Below, in pieces: positions 26,569 to 44,453 of a DNA stretch of 64,000 nucleotides. The position numbers and the translations under genes were made by a program. This stretch comes from Ascidia mentula (Eukaryota; Chordata; Ascidiacea; Phlebobranchia; Ascidiidae), in assembly GCA_947561715.1 (NCBI GenBank), contig OX387204.1, forward strand, positions 9,677,001 through 9,741,000, written 5' to 3'. Each line of letters opens with the position of its first letter. The stretch's first letter is position 1. The notes below the pieces were generated by a model, which did no database searches, was not told where the DNA came from, and saw only the letters and a program-made list of their open reading frames with translations.

Positions 26569-26631
26569 ACAATATAAAATAACCTTGTGTCAAACGCATT
26601 TATTGTTTGACACAAGGTTATTTTATATTGT
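26569..26631. repeat. Perfect 27-bp inverted repeat with 9-nt loop
   Basis: Arm 26569-26595 begins ACAATATAAAATAACCTTGT; arm 26605-26631 is its exact complement. The loop is GCATTTATT. It is too short for a typical MITE with an interior but could be an extreme palindromic MITE or a hairpin-forming transcript. No target duplication is evident. Confidence 0.85.
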
Positions 26632-28279
26632 AATTCTGCAAACGTGAAGTTTCCACCTGTGTCACACACAACAAGTGGCGTTAGAAAAGGTCGATTTCGG
26701 AATGAAAATATTGAATGTATGTTCGATAATAATGTACATAAATGTCAAATTTTTTAAAAATGTTCTTATGTGCTTACAATTTAACAAAAACATTATATTA
26801 TCCAAGCTTGGACAGCAACAGGACTTCCATCACCCCTTTTTTGCATCTTCGATTGCCGCTGTTTTTTAGTGGTATACACGTTTTCATTTGAAAAGCAGGT
26901 TACTTTTAAGTCAAACTTAAAACACTTGTGGCAAAGAAAAAACATTTTTGGGTAATATTGTGCATTTTTTTAGAAGTGAATTACCGTACAAAACCATTTA
27001 TCTGTACAAACAATCTCTTTTTAATAGTCGATATAAAATATAATCGGTTACGGTCCACTAAACTTGCAACGACACAGGCGACTGATGATGAACGTTTTGT
27101 ATTCGCTTTGTTCCTGACTCAGTTCGTGGTATAGGCGATTGAAAAAGAAATTAGAACAATTTAAGCAAATTTAATGTTTGGAATTTTTTAATTATATAAT
27201 ATGAGTACGTTGAATACTTGCTGAATTTGTTCTGGCGTCAAGCGAAGAAAGATATACGCGTCGGGCAAATAGAGATACGCATCAGAAATGAATAAAGCCA
27301 TGAAAAATTTGTTGCGATGTCTGGAAAAAATTTCATTTACTATTAACAAGATCTGTTATGTATAATTTTGAATATTATATAAAAAGGACAAAACATAAAC
27401 CCGGCCAATAAACCGCGTAGGATTTTTCGTCATCTTAAGTAGGCCAATTAGTGATTCTTAATAATGCTCTTGTTTAAAATAGTAAAATAATGGTATTTAA
27501 ATTATCAATTGTTACCATTAACATGGACTAAATACATTAGCACACTGTTTTTTTATGCTGAATTATCAGATTTGTGTCAGAAATTCATTTAATTTTAAAG
27601 ATATTACTAATTTTTTGTTGAATAGTTGTCCTTTTTTTGGAGGTGGTCGATCAGAAAACATCCAGCACCTTGCCGCATAACCAATGTTGATATAATCAAT
27701 TTTATCCTTGGCGCTAAAATATATTAGCTTTTTGTACAAAGTAAATAAACTGATATATACATTAAATATAAGATAAACGGTGGCTAGTCCATACAATTAC
27801 TGTAGGAATAATATGAATATCCACCCACTTACAATGTCACTTTATGAAAAAAAAAATGTTCCATACAAACTTTCCAATCTGGTGTATACCAGTGTTTGCA
27901 TGCAACAATAGATCTATGTAATTTTATTATGTACTTTAGTTTCAAGCAGAATGTCAAAAGCTGGTACAATTTATGATATTAATCACTTTATGCATAATTC
28001 TCATTTATTTAAAAATTTTGCTCTTTCCTTTTTCGCAATGTGTCCAAATGAATAGTGCAATAATAGAAGGTATGTCCTGCCAAGTTGGAGAAAACTGATA
28101 TTGTAAAGACAAAAATTCACTTATGAGCATTATCAATTTCTCTTTCAAATTGAATAAGTTCTTTCTGTCGCAGAATACGACAATGCCCAACTGAGGGCCA
28201 GATTCTCATACATTTAACAAGCAAGTTATGGAAAATTTTGTTTATTTTTTATTGTGTTATAGAACAGTAGGTTTGTATT

Positions 28280-34354
<6,075 letters not shown>

Positions 34355-34403
34355 AAACAGTAATATTTTTCCTAATAGGAAATTCATGCCAGAATTTCTA
34401 AAC

Positions 34404-34409
34404 AATAAA
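34404..34409 (+). promoter_or_regulatory. GSK3 polyadenylation signal
   Basis: AATAAA 50 bases after the GSK3 stop codon at 34352-34354, followed by T-rich and TGT-rich sequence from 34425. It predicts a very short 3' UTR; alternative downstream sites are possible. Confidence 0.6.
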
Positions 34410-37251
34410 TTTATGTGCTATTAATACATGTTGCTGTGTCATTGTGATACTCTTGACATAAACTCTTTTTGTTGATATTTGTCAGTATTTTGTCTACTTA
34501 GAAGCTAACACAACAATGTTGGTTTTTTATTGTTTTGCTTTGTTTTTAAATGTATGGAAAGTAAATGTTTGTATTTGATGGGACAATGCTATACTGATAT
34601 AAGGCAACAATTAACATAATATGTATCTTTACTCTGTTTTGACATTAGAAGTGACAACTGTATAACTTACTTCATGGCATGTTTAAATGTTTTTAACAGC
34701 AATTTTATGGCGGTTTTGGAGAAAATTTTAAATTTACTATTTTTGTGTATTTTATTGCATGCTTGAAGTACCTTACATTTAAGGTGTTTCCTGATGCATA
34801 TACAAAAAAATACAAGTGCTGCATGAAAATATTGCATTCCTTTGTTTTTGTAGCTGTTACTCTGTGTGGTATGAAATAGTGTTTCCATGTAGGTGCATCT
34901 TCATGTGAAAGACAAAAGTTTTCTTGATAACAGGCATTGGTCAATTTGAATTATTGTTTGAGATGTCAACTTTTATTGGAATACTTTTCATCTAAACTCA
35001 AACGATTCGAGTCGTACTAGAAAAAATAAACAACGAAGTTAAGTAGTACATGCAAAAGTTGTTTTAGTCAAATGGTTTTGCAATTATGTGATATTACAAT
35101 AAAAGTTAAAAGTTATTCAAACCAATTTTGATATACTTTTAAAACCCAAAATAGTTCGTAAATGCTATTGCATTTTTCATTTCATTCTTGTACAATTCGA
35201 ATAGTTGCGTTTGTTTGCAGTACACGGCAGGGGCAGATCCAGTGATTTTCTCCAGGGGATACTATCCAATAAATAACTGACGCATAAAACTGTAGAATAT
35301 AGACCGGTAATGCATACGGCGGATAAAGCAAGCTATCAATGAACGAAAATCAGTCTTAAAACAATCCTTTTGTGGGCCACAATAATTTTTTCAGTTTCGG
35401 AACAAATTCTTGGGCGTTCGCTCCCTCCTGAATCAGCTAATGGTGCACAGTCAACACGAAATATAGGCAGCAACAAAATCAGGACGCTAATGCGACTCAG
35501 TACAGCTAATGTTGCATCGCAAGTATTATTTTTAAGAATGCCTCAAGTAAGTTTAAATTCGCAAGAATGTCTTCTCTTATGCCATTGCAAATATGCGGTA
35601 AAAAAAAGTGTATTTAAAAAAAAAATTATACAAAGTTTATTGCGTTATTCCTGACTACAGTAAACAAAGCACGACTACTCCGTCGATACAAAACGACTAC
35701 ATAGTGCATTCATGTCCACATAGTGCATTTAGAACAAACGAATAATGTAAAATAACCTGGGTGGAAAACGAAGTAGAGGCGTAATTTACAGCATCTAACC
35801 TAGTATGTTTGTATAGTTTAACACAACTACTTCAATTATCACATTCACAAGAACCTGGTCAACATGTCAAAATTTTCCTTGCATCTATAAAGGAAGAATT
35901 ACACTAGGAATGTGCCAAATGGACAACCGCTACCGCGAGTGCTTAGGAGAAACGATATTTCAAATTGACGTAACGTGTAATAAAGCCGTTAAGTGAAGAT
36001 TGATCAAATATGACTTCCTTTTTTTGTTTCAAAATGCCCTTCTGTAGTTTGGTGAAGAATACCCGTGCTACGAGCAGCGCCCCCGGGATTTTCCTACAAG
36101 CGAAACGGTATTTCCGTCAAGTTTTGTTCATTCATGGTGATTAACCAGCAAAAACGACTACACTAGTTCTCGTGGCGTTAGTAACGGTGCGTTACCGTTA
36201 TCGACCATGAAAAAAAGCACAAAGCTTTTGTATCACACAACCATATATTGCGCTTTAATAAACATTCGCACACAAATCTTGCGCAATATTCGGGTTCGCA
36301 CGAATATTAAATCTGTGCCGATATTCGGCGAATCTATTCGGGTTCGGGTTCGCCTTGGCACACATCCCTACATTTACACCAAATGAAATATTTTTATATT
36401 GCAATAAATTGACTACAACACAAATGAACAAACAATACAAGAAATGGCTAAGTTACTATAGTAGGCTACGTTTGTTACTACTTTTAATTATCTCTGGAAT
36501 AGATTGTCATGATATTCAAGCATGTTATTGATTTCTGATGTTCTTGTCATGATATGCAATGCTTCCGTTTTTTGCAGTAAGTGTTAAATAAAACATGGAA
36601 AAACGTATAGCCACAATGGTGAAAAGGACATCACAAAGAAATACAAGCACATGTTTCAGTGGTATATGCGGTTGCATGAAAAAATAGCCTACAATATATC
36701 ACTTATGCAACATAATTCCTACCCTTTTCTTTTTGTAGCAATTTTCAAAGCTAAACAGTATGTGCAAAAGCAAACCGCACCAAAAACAACAATTCATCAT
36801 TGTTTATAAAGAACAAACATGAGCAATCTTTGTTATGGTGTGGTCAAAACAAGCAACATTTTGTCAAAGCGCACACCAAAGCCAAGTAGCGAATAGACGC
36901 GCTGGTTACCGTTAATTCGGACGTTTTTCTTTGCCTAAACTTCGTTCTTAAGGTGCTTAAACTTATTGTACGACATTTCCTGCTTTGTCTAAACGTAAAA
37001 TTTTTCCCACAAAATGATATACCGCAGCGCTACACGCGTTTTATTAAAGAACTCTTATCATTTTCCGTCAATTTTTAATTGCAGCATTGTGACGTCAGAC
37101 CCATTACCAACGCGAAGTCGGAACCACGAATAGCGTACATACTCTAATGCAGTACAAGGTAGAGGTTAAATGATTTTAATTTGTATTAACCCTTCTTTTG
37201 ATGAAAATATATGTTCCTTCCGTGATTGCCGCGGCAGTCACGTGTTTAGGT
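34410..37251. other. Intergenic region, one orphan exon-like segment
   Basis: No complete gene is supported. It holds the exon-like segment at 35395-35546 (separate entry) and the dispersed repeat at 36937-37140. Other frames are short and without domain similarity. Confidence 0.4.
35395..35546 (+). other. Orphan exon candidate, unknown product
   Basis: A 152-bp open segment lies between a good acceptor (AATTTTTTCAG) and a consensus donor (GTAAGT). It reads SEQILGRSLPPESANGAQ and later IRTLMRLSTANVASQVLFL. Base composition is less AT-rich than its surroundings. I recognise no family and could not find partner exons, so it may belong to a small unrecognised gene, an alternative exon, or a repeat. 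Confidence 0.3.
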
Positions 37252-38587
37252 CAGTGATTTTCAACCGGTGTTCCGCGGAACACCAGTGTTCCGTGAGAGA
37301 TCGCCAGGAATTCCTTAAGAAATTTATTAGTTTGACTGATGTTCCGTGGAACACGGGTCGGAAATCACTTGTTTACACAAAGGGCGTAAAAAATAGCTTT
37401 ATGAAAATGATCATCCACTATGTAGGATTTATGTTATGTTTACTCAGAGATAACACGAAACCTAACTATGACTCCAAAAAGACTCCCACACTGTGCAATT
37501 AGTTATTACTGGATTGTATTAAAATAAGTAAAGCATTCGAGTACTCACAATAAAAGATGCAATTTCATTGATGCAGTTCGAGTAAATCCAATGGTGGCGA
37601 TGAGACAGTACAAATGTTCAATGTTACGTTTCAGAAACTGTCTGGCTTTACAGCCCAAGCGGTCAATTATATCAACTAACTTTCAGGCGTGTTGACCGGG
37701 TAAAAATGTCATAAAACAAACGTAGATTACAAAAAAAATCATAAGGTTTTGGTCAGCGGAAAATTCCGATCACTAGAAGGTGATCAAGATGAATTTCTCT
37801 CACGGGCGAGAGCGGGCTTATTAGATTAATAACGCACGAAAATCGAGACAAGGCGAATTGAAGAGTGACGTGCGTTAATGAACGAATGTGGGTTAAACAA
37901 ACAAAAGCGATAAAATACAATTTTCATTATCTTCTACAACTATCACCAGTTTGAATGTTCCATCGTGAATTGCTTCATTTAATGTTGTTTAACAATAAGA
38001 CTCGTTTTGCAAAAATAAGAATGTAATTGCGCGAGCCTGTTGCTGGTTTAGTATGTAGGGATTTTGGCTTGTCGTAATTCGAATATTTTTTAATATTTTG
38101 TTTTGAACTTGGTCTTTCTACTCTTTTACATTTACATCCGTCTTTCTGACACCAGCGCTAGTTATCTTACTTGCGTTACGTCTTTCAACTATAGCGCTAC
38201 TTCTTCTACGTCTCCTTCGTCGCGTAATCGCAGCAATTATCTCTTTGTATCTGTCTCGTCTTTGATGTATCCCTATATATTTGCGACTCTTTCCACAAAT
38301 AAACAGATCATAATGTGATCTCTCCTGGATCATAGTTTTCGATCTCTCAGATCATGGCTTTTGGTTTCATTTTGTTCTGACAGGACCTGCAGGCAGCATG
38401 TTGTCTCACCGGGACTTTCTGGACAGGTTTGATGTTGGGTTCGCGGTGATGCAATTCCTTCAAAATCCTCCGACACACCAACTGCGACCCTTCAAGTATA
38501 ATGCCACAAAATTCCTACAGTTTGGTGTTCCGCAAGATTATTTTAATAAAAAAGTGTTCCGTGGTTTAAAAAGGTTGAAAAATACTG
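37252..38587. mobile_element. hAT-type MITE upstream of RNF111, perfect 8-bp duplication
   Basis: Starts CAGTGATTTTCAACCGGTG and ends with the diverged complement (GGTTGAAAAATACTG). It is flanked by identical GTTTAGGT copies at 37244-37251 and 38588-38595. It contains subterminal GTTCCG repeats at both ends and no transposase. It ends 314 bp before the RNF111 start codon. Confidence 0.88.
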
Positions 38588-38901
38588 GTTTAGGTAACCG
38601 TTTTTGTCGAGAGAACTGATATTGGACGACTACGCGTTTTATCCGTACGGTTAAATTTCAGCCCGAAATGGTGACGTCAGATCCATTGATGACGCGAAGT
38701 CGAAACCATGAATTAAACGTTCAACTAGAGCGAGCACTGGTCGTATTGCTTGTTAGTGATTTTTTTTAAATTTGTAACAAAGTTTTATTGAATTGGCCTG
38801 AGGCAGAAAATATTGTTTTGTCAGTTGTGACATTTGTGTTTTGTTTGCAGCTATGCTTGGTCTAATCTGGATTTTTTTAAAGATTTAGTGACAATAAAAA
38901 A

Positions 38902-41817
38902 ATGACAAAATGTTCACCCTTAGAAACTATTACAGTTGATGATGACAATGATGAACATATTGGCATACCAAGCAATCACAATAATGATGTGCCATCTACA
39001 TCTTCTTTGGGGCCAAAAAGGAAATTAATTAAACCGAAAACAAAAAAGCAGTTTCATAAATCAAGTACTCTAAAGAGCTCAAAATTGAAGACATATGGTG
39101 TTGTAAGGTGTAGCTCTACGGACTCTGAAGTTGAAATTGTTAATGTATGGAAATCTTCTGACCGGAGTGATGCTGAAGTTCTGATTGACCTTACCAAAGA
39201 TGATGCCGGACCTAATATACAAAAACAAAAAATTTCTGACAACTTCAACCAATGTCAAAATGAGCAGAGAAGTAAAAATTCTGTGTTTCCAATTAACAAA
39301 GAAAATCATTTTTCCAAAAAAACTGTTCAAAAAAGTGAAAATCATCTGAACATCAACTCTTCTAACGAAAGGAAAATTTCTTGCAGTAATTTCACATATA
39401 ATCCACCAGCAAATGCAATTTCTAGTTTAGAAGAAGAAAACAAAAATTCCCCATTTTCTTGCTGTGGACAATCAAATTATTGGCATACAATATCTAGTGG
39501 CACTTTTTCTTTACCACCCCAACATTGTCATTCAAACATAACCTCACAAGTGTTTAACCCTTGTATTGATGCTGCAAATTCAAGACATCAAAACCCTTCG
39601 CAGTTTTTACGACATACCTTTCCATCCTTGTATATGCCAGAAGGGCAAAGTTCACAAACTTCAACACATTATAATGAAGTCTCTTTTCTGGAAGATGCAT
39701 CACATTCAAACGTTCGAACTTTGAATTCTGAAACTTCAGCTTTTTCTACACACCAACATGGAGAGGTTGAGATTGGATATTACCCAAACCAGTGGGTAAG
39801 TAAATTGCTATTTAACTGCAATTAAATACCTATTGGTGTCACAGAAAACAGATTTCACAGTAACAATAAACTGATTAGAGTGTCTAAGTCTTCACAGCAC
39901 CAATGTAAGAATTTTGCAGTTTGTGGGAAAATCTCATCTTGTGTGGTATTGTCGTTTCAAATAGAGGGAAGCTGCCCTGACCCACAACTCTGTTACTTTT
40001 CACTTGTTTTAGTTTTTTATAATCACCGTTTAATGTTTATATATACCATTTTTTTCTGACCTAGTGCCCTTTCTTTTACAGACCTAGTGCCTCCCCAATT
40101 GTAGCCGACAACAAAAAATTTAAAGTCACCATGAAATAAATGGCCACCAGACCAATTGTAGTTCTAATGCTTGGAATTATTTACATCGTAAATATTTACA
40201 GCCCAGTCAAGGCATTTGAGCAGTCCCACTCATTGTAAGAATGTTACATAAAGGAAAATAAGTTCCATAAACTCATCAGTCAAAAATTTTACACAAGCCA
40301 TATTACAAATCTGGCAGTTGATATCGTTTTTCTCCAGATTAAACATTGTTAAATTTTGGCACAACAACTAATTTTGGTTGCACGCACTACCTCATCAGAT
40401 TCCTTATTCGTTTTATTTTTTTAAATTATTAGGCATGTTATGTTACTTTACACAGTTTGCAAACCGAATGGCACCTCATCATCATCAGTTACTTGTACAA
40501 CAAAACAGTATGCTGGAAAACAACCGCAGACAGCTGCATCAGGTACTGGACACTTTTGCACAAACAAGCAGTAATTGATATTTTCCCCCAATTTAATTTT
40601 ATATCATTTCAATTTTGTGCCTGGGTTACTAACAAAAGAGTTCATAATTTAGCAATAATAGTCATATTTTATAAGGGCATAAAAAAATTGACCTAGTCAT
40701 GACCCACTTTTGATTTTTTGGAAGCAAAACACTTGAGATATATGCAGAAAAAGAACTTGTGGTCCAAACTTTCTAAACTGTTTTCAAAACTTTTGTCAGA
40801 GTTTTTTTTATAACATTCTGTATATGTAATTGAAGCGGATGTCTCACTCATCATTGTATTTTCGGCAACGACACCACCCGTTTCCACGCTACTGCAATTA
40901 TTCTCCATTTTCCAGACGTAAGTTCAGTATGGTTGTTGTCAATTCATTTAATTATATTTGTTTTTCTTTTCTGTTACAAGGAGTAGCACCCTATGTGGAT
41001 GCAAGTGAAATTTATCAACCAGAAAGATTTCATTTTGGGACAAATGAAGATCAACCCAATTATCCATTTTTGTATCAGTAAGTTAATTGGGGTATATATA
41101 TTTTTTTGCAAGGTTTGTAAAAAAATGTAGCTATTGTCGGACTAACTGCAAAACACAGAAACTTGCTAATTGGATACTATTTACTAAACAACATATCTGG
41201 AAACCATTGGGACAGTTTAATGTTATGTTGCTATACTTAAATCTGTTTTCATGTGGTTTAATTTATTACTGTAGTAGCAATGAAACCTCAACTGTTAATG
41301 GGCGTATTCCGATGGATTATTTAAATTCCCACCATTTTGGCAATGAGGTAAGTTAAATCTTCTGTTTTTGACAACACAATAAAGTTTTAAAACTGTTTAT
41401 TTACAAAATGTATAACTATAGTTGCAGTCATCATTTGGAGCTTCTTCCAAAACAATAGAGCAGAACACATTTTCTTACAAATATCAAGTGGATAACCAAT
41501 TAGGCTCTTCATTGCAAGAATGTCAGAAAACAGATGAAAGTTGGTATATTTCTGAATTTAAGATTTTTTTGGGGAAGCTTGTGATTTTTTTAAAAAATAT
41601 AAATATAATCAAGCTGGTCTTGTAATTTGCATTAAAGCTAAGGTCCTTTTTTGCAGTTCATGAAAAGTGCACAATTTGTTTGAGTGATTTTTGTGATAAT
41701 GAAGATGTAAGAAGGCTCCCATGCTTTCACCTATTTCATCAGCTGTGCATTGACCAGTGGTTAAACACCAGTATGCAATGCCCAATTTGTCGTGTTGCCA
41801 TCAATAGTAAAAAATAA
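38902..41817 (+). CDS. RNF111: Arkadia-type RING-H2 E3 ubiquitin ligase (RNF111)
   Basis: E3 ligase; Arkadia enhances TGF-beta/Nodal signalling by degrading Smad corepressors and acts as a SUMO-targeted ligase. Seven exons in phase: 38902-39795, 40456-40542, 40836-40917, 40981-41077, 41275-41347, 41422-41539, 41657-41817; 503 aa (vertebrate about 990). Three SUMO-interaction-like motifs sit near the N-terminus: ETITVDDD (about 8-15), SEVEIVNV (75-82) and [10 protein letters not shown] (92-101). Exon 2 has His-rich [10 protein letters not shown]. Exon 6 has [12 protein letters not shown], matching the Arkadia TIERCTYPHKYK element needed for activity. Exon 7 is the RING-H2: [30 protein letters not shown], all eight metal ligands present. 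The ATG is preceded by in-frame stops; TTTGTTTGCAG at 38840-38850 suggests a spliced 5' UTR. Confidence 0.92.
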
Positions 41818-41818
41818 A
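41813..41818 (+). promoter_or_regulatory. RNF111 polyadenylation signal overlapping the stop codon
   Basis: AATAAA spans the TAA stop (41815-41817). If used, the 3' UTR would be only 10-30 bases. A T-rich stretch follows at 41840-41870. Usage is unproven. Confidence 0.4.
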
Positions 41819-44453
41819 GTTGCAGCAGTTTCCTGTTGTTCAAGTTTCTTGTATTTGTTACATTTTATTGTTTTAACCAAGACTGAGATTGACTCGAAAA
41901 TACAACGAGTTCTGGCAAAATATTATAAAACATTGGTCATTAATTTTCTGGAAGTATATATTCTGTTGTCATAGAGTTGTTTAACAATTTACAAATTGTG
42001 ATGCAAACCGTAAAAAATCGTGGCATGTACACAATTACGAACCGTATATTAGTACTTTTATATGAATAAGTTTCGCCGGTGGGACATGTTTTTGGTGTAT
42101 TTTGATAAGCCAGTCTGCGCGGGTAGTGTTCTCTTGGGCCGTTTTTGTTTGTAGTCAAACAAAATGCATATCATTAAACTTTTATTGTATTAGTAATTGC
42201 GACTTAATGTTGCAGTTCGGTTTATATGTAATTATTACGTTAACAGTGGCTATTTAAAACAGCTATGTCCAACTCTCGGTCCTGAACAGATTGTGCGACG
42301 GTTTCTCACGGTAATGTTTCCTGTCAAAAATAGATACGGAGCAGTTCCTTTAGACTAGTAGTTCACAATCTTTTTCAATCATCATACATAGCATATGTGG
42401 TGTTTACTAGTATGGTGGACTCGGTACTTTTAGGTCTCATCCTGGACCAATGGGTGCATGCTTTGCTCTCTATAGATTTGGTAACATATAATGATCTCAT
42501 AGATTCGATCAGTCCAATCCAGTGTTTTATACAGATCACTATATGTTACTAAGGTTTGATTTCCATAACTTTTTACGATTTTGCGTGAATAAAAAATAAA
42601 AATCTTGTGCGTGCGTGCTAAGAAAACACAAGCAAAATTATTTTACGCATCAGTGAACACAATTTAAATCAATTTCTTGTTAAGTTATAACATGCTACAT
42701 GTATGATTCACAGAGGTAAATAACTAATAAATTTGTATAAAGCAATAAGAGCCAGACCTTGACTACACACAAAAGGCAGCTGTTGATGCATGCCAAAAAT
42801 CAATTACTTTCCGGGCCATAGAATTTTCGATAATTTTGCACAGGGCTTGCCTGGAGCATGCAGATGCACACAAACTTTGCCGTCACACAAGCCTGCGGTT
42901 AAGGTAATTTCGCTGATAAGTGTGGAGCCGGTTGGTATATTGACTTAAAACACGTTCACCTGCATGTTCTACGCAAGCCCTGTGCAAAATTGTAGCAAAT
43001 TCTATGGCCCGGAAAGCGTTGTGAATTTCTTTCTCATGTTTGATTTTTTTTAACTGTTTTGAAGTATGTTCGTGTTTAGTTTTGTTGGTTTATTACATTC
43101 CTACAAAAATAATGCCGGATTGTCTGGTTAAGATAGTTCGACTAAATTTTTTAAGTTGATTGCGACCTTTTCGTTTGTGTGTGCTTGATATGTATCAATA
43201 TTGCAAGAATTTGATCTGAAATGGCAGTCATGCGTGAAATTTAAATCGTAAAAGAAAAAACGATTTCGCTAAAATGAATGACATCGGTAGCAAATTTTTT
43301 TTTTATCCTAAGGAGGCACAGAGCAGCACTTTATTAAGCTTCATGGTAATTGGTGGGCCTACGTAATTATAAATAATAATATGATCTCTTTCAAAACACC
43401 TGACAAACCTATTTTAGGTTGCAGTTTGTTTGACGAAGTTAACAAATCTATTGCAAATGCGTAGGGTGTTTGTGGAGTGTGGTAGTGTGGATTGCAAAAA
43501 TTGAGTGTAAAAAAACTATAAATGCTATGCTAAGTCTAAGACAGCATATTGAAGCAGTAGTTCAGAATAAGCATAGGTCTTTATAAAACTGTAAAAAAAA
43601 CAAATTACATAACCACAAAGGTGGTATTAAGTTTTGACATCACACCAAAAATTGCTGAGCAAAGTTACTCACTGTTGTAAAAACACCAATTCTTCCTGTA
43701 CGGCACAAAAGCAACAAAATACCAACACTACATACTTTTAAAGTATGGTTTAATACTAACTGAGCAGAAACTAAACTTTTAGGGTTACATGTTAGCCAGA
43801 CTGGAAAAAATGTCGGGCGCAGAGGATTTATCCTCCGCACACTTTTGCGAAAATTTACTGATAATCTGCGCAATATTAATTTGCTATTTCATTACCATAC
43901 GAGAAAACGTTGCTGTCGTCTGCGCAATTAACGATCGCCAAAACAAAATACCACGCGCAAAAAACAAACTTTCCAATCTGGCATGTTAGTGTTTATATTT
44001 TAAAGCCTATGTCTGAAATAGGTTTAATTGTTAAAGTGGAGTTAAATGAGCAGACAGCATAACATCAACAGACCAATTCGTTTGATAACTTTAGTCTATC
44101 AACATAACTTTTGTGTAACGCCACAGTTTGCTGTTTGCCCCAACCTTTGTGGTCACATTGCCCCCTGACCCCACGTTGGTAAAAACGAAAAACACAAAAG
44201 CAAACCCTAATATTATGAAACAATGCGACGGTATCTGAATGCTTAGTAACAGGTGACGATTTGTGTCAACACATCATCGATGATCATGGCCTCAAAAACA
44301 ATGGACTGTAAGTAGTGATAACGGCATGTAAGGCATTGACTTAGGCAGTAATTGCCTTTCGGACATATCCTAACCCAACCATGAATTTCACAATGTAAGT
44401 TGTACACAAACTACTACGGCTTGTCGACACTTTTGAAGTACATAAATCTAAAT
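41819..44453. other. Intergenic, no gene seen apart from a MITE
   Basis: Contains the 42807-43016 palindromic element. No coding frame with domain similarity or splice support was found. Confidence 0.45.
42807..43016. mobile_element. 210-bp palindromic MITE
   Basis: The left arm starts CTTTCCGGGCCATAGAATTT and contains TTTTGCACAGGGCTTGC and GCATGCAG. The right arm (about 42950-43016) is the reverse complement in the same order and ends CCCGGAAAG. Arms are about 65 bp and roughly 85% identical. No target duplication is visible, so the superfamily is not assigned. Confidence 0.75.

Larger units (their letters stand above)
25106..28279. other. Divergent intergenic region between CFAP70 and GSK3
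   Basis: Contains the putative promoters of two divergently transcribed genes. No coding gene is supported. It holds the 27-bp perfect hairpin at 26569-26631, an old dispersed repeat at about 25930-26110, and a short block at 25370-25425 shared with the 52.5-kb element. Confidence 0.45.
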
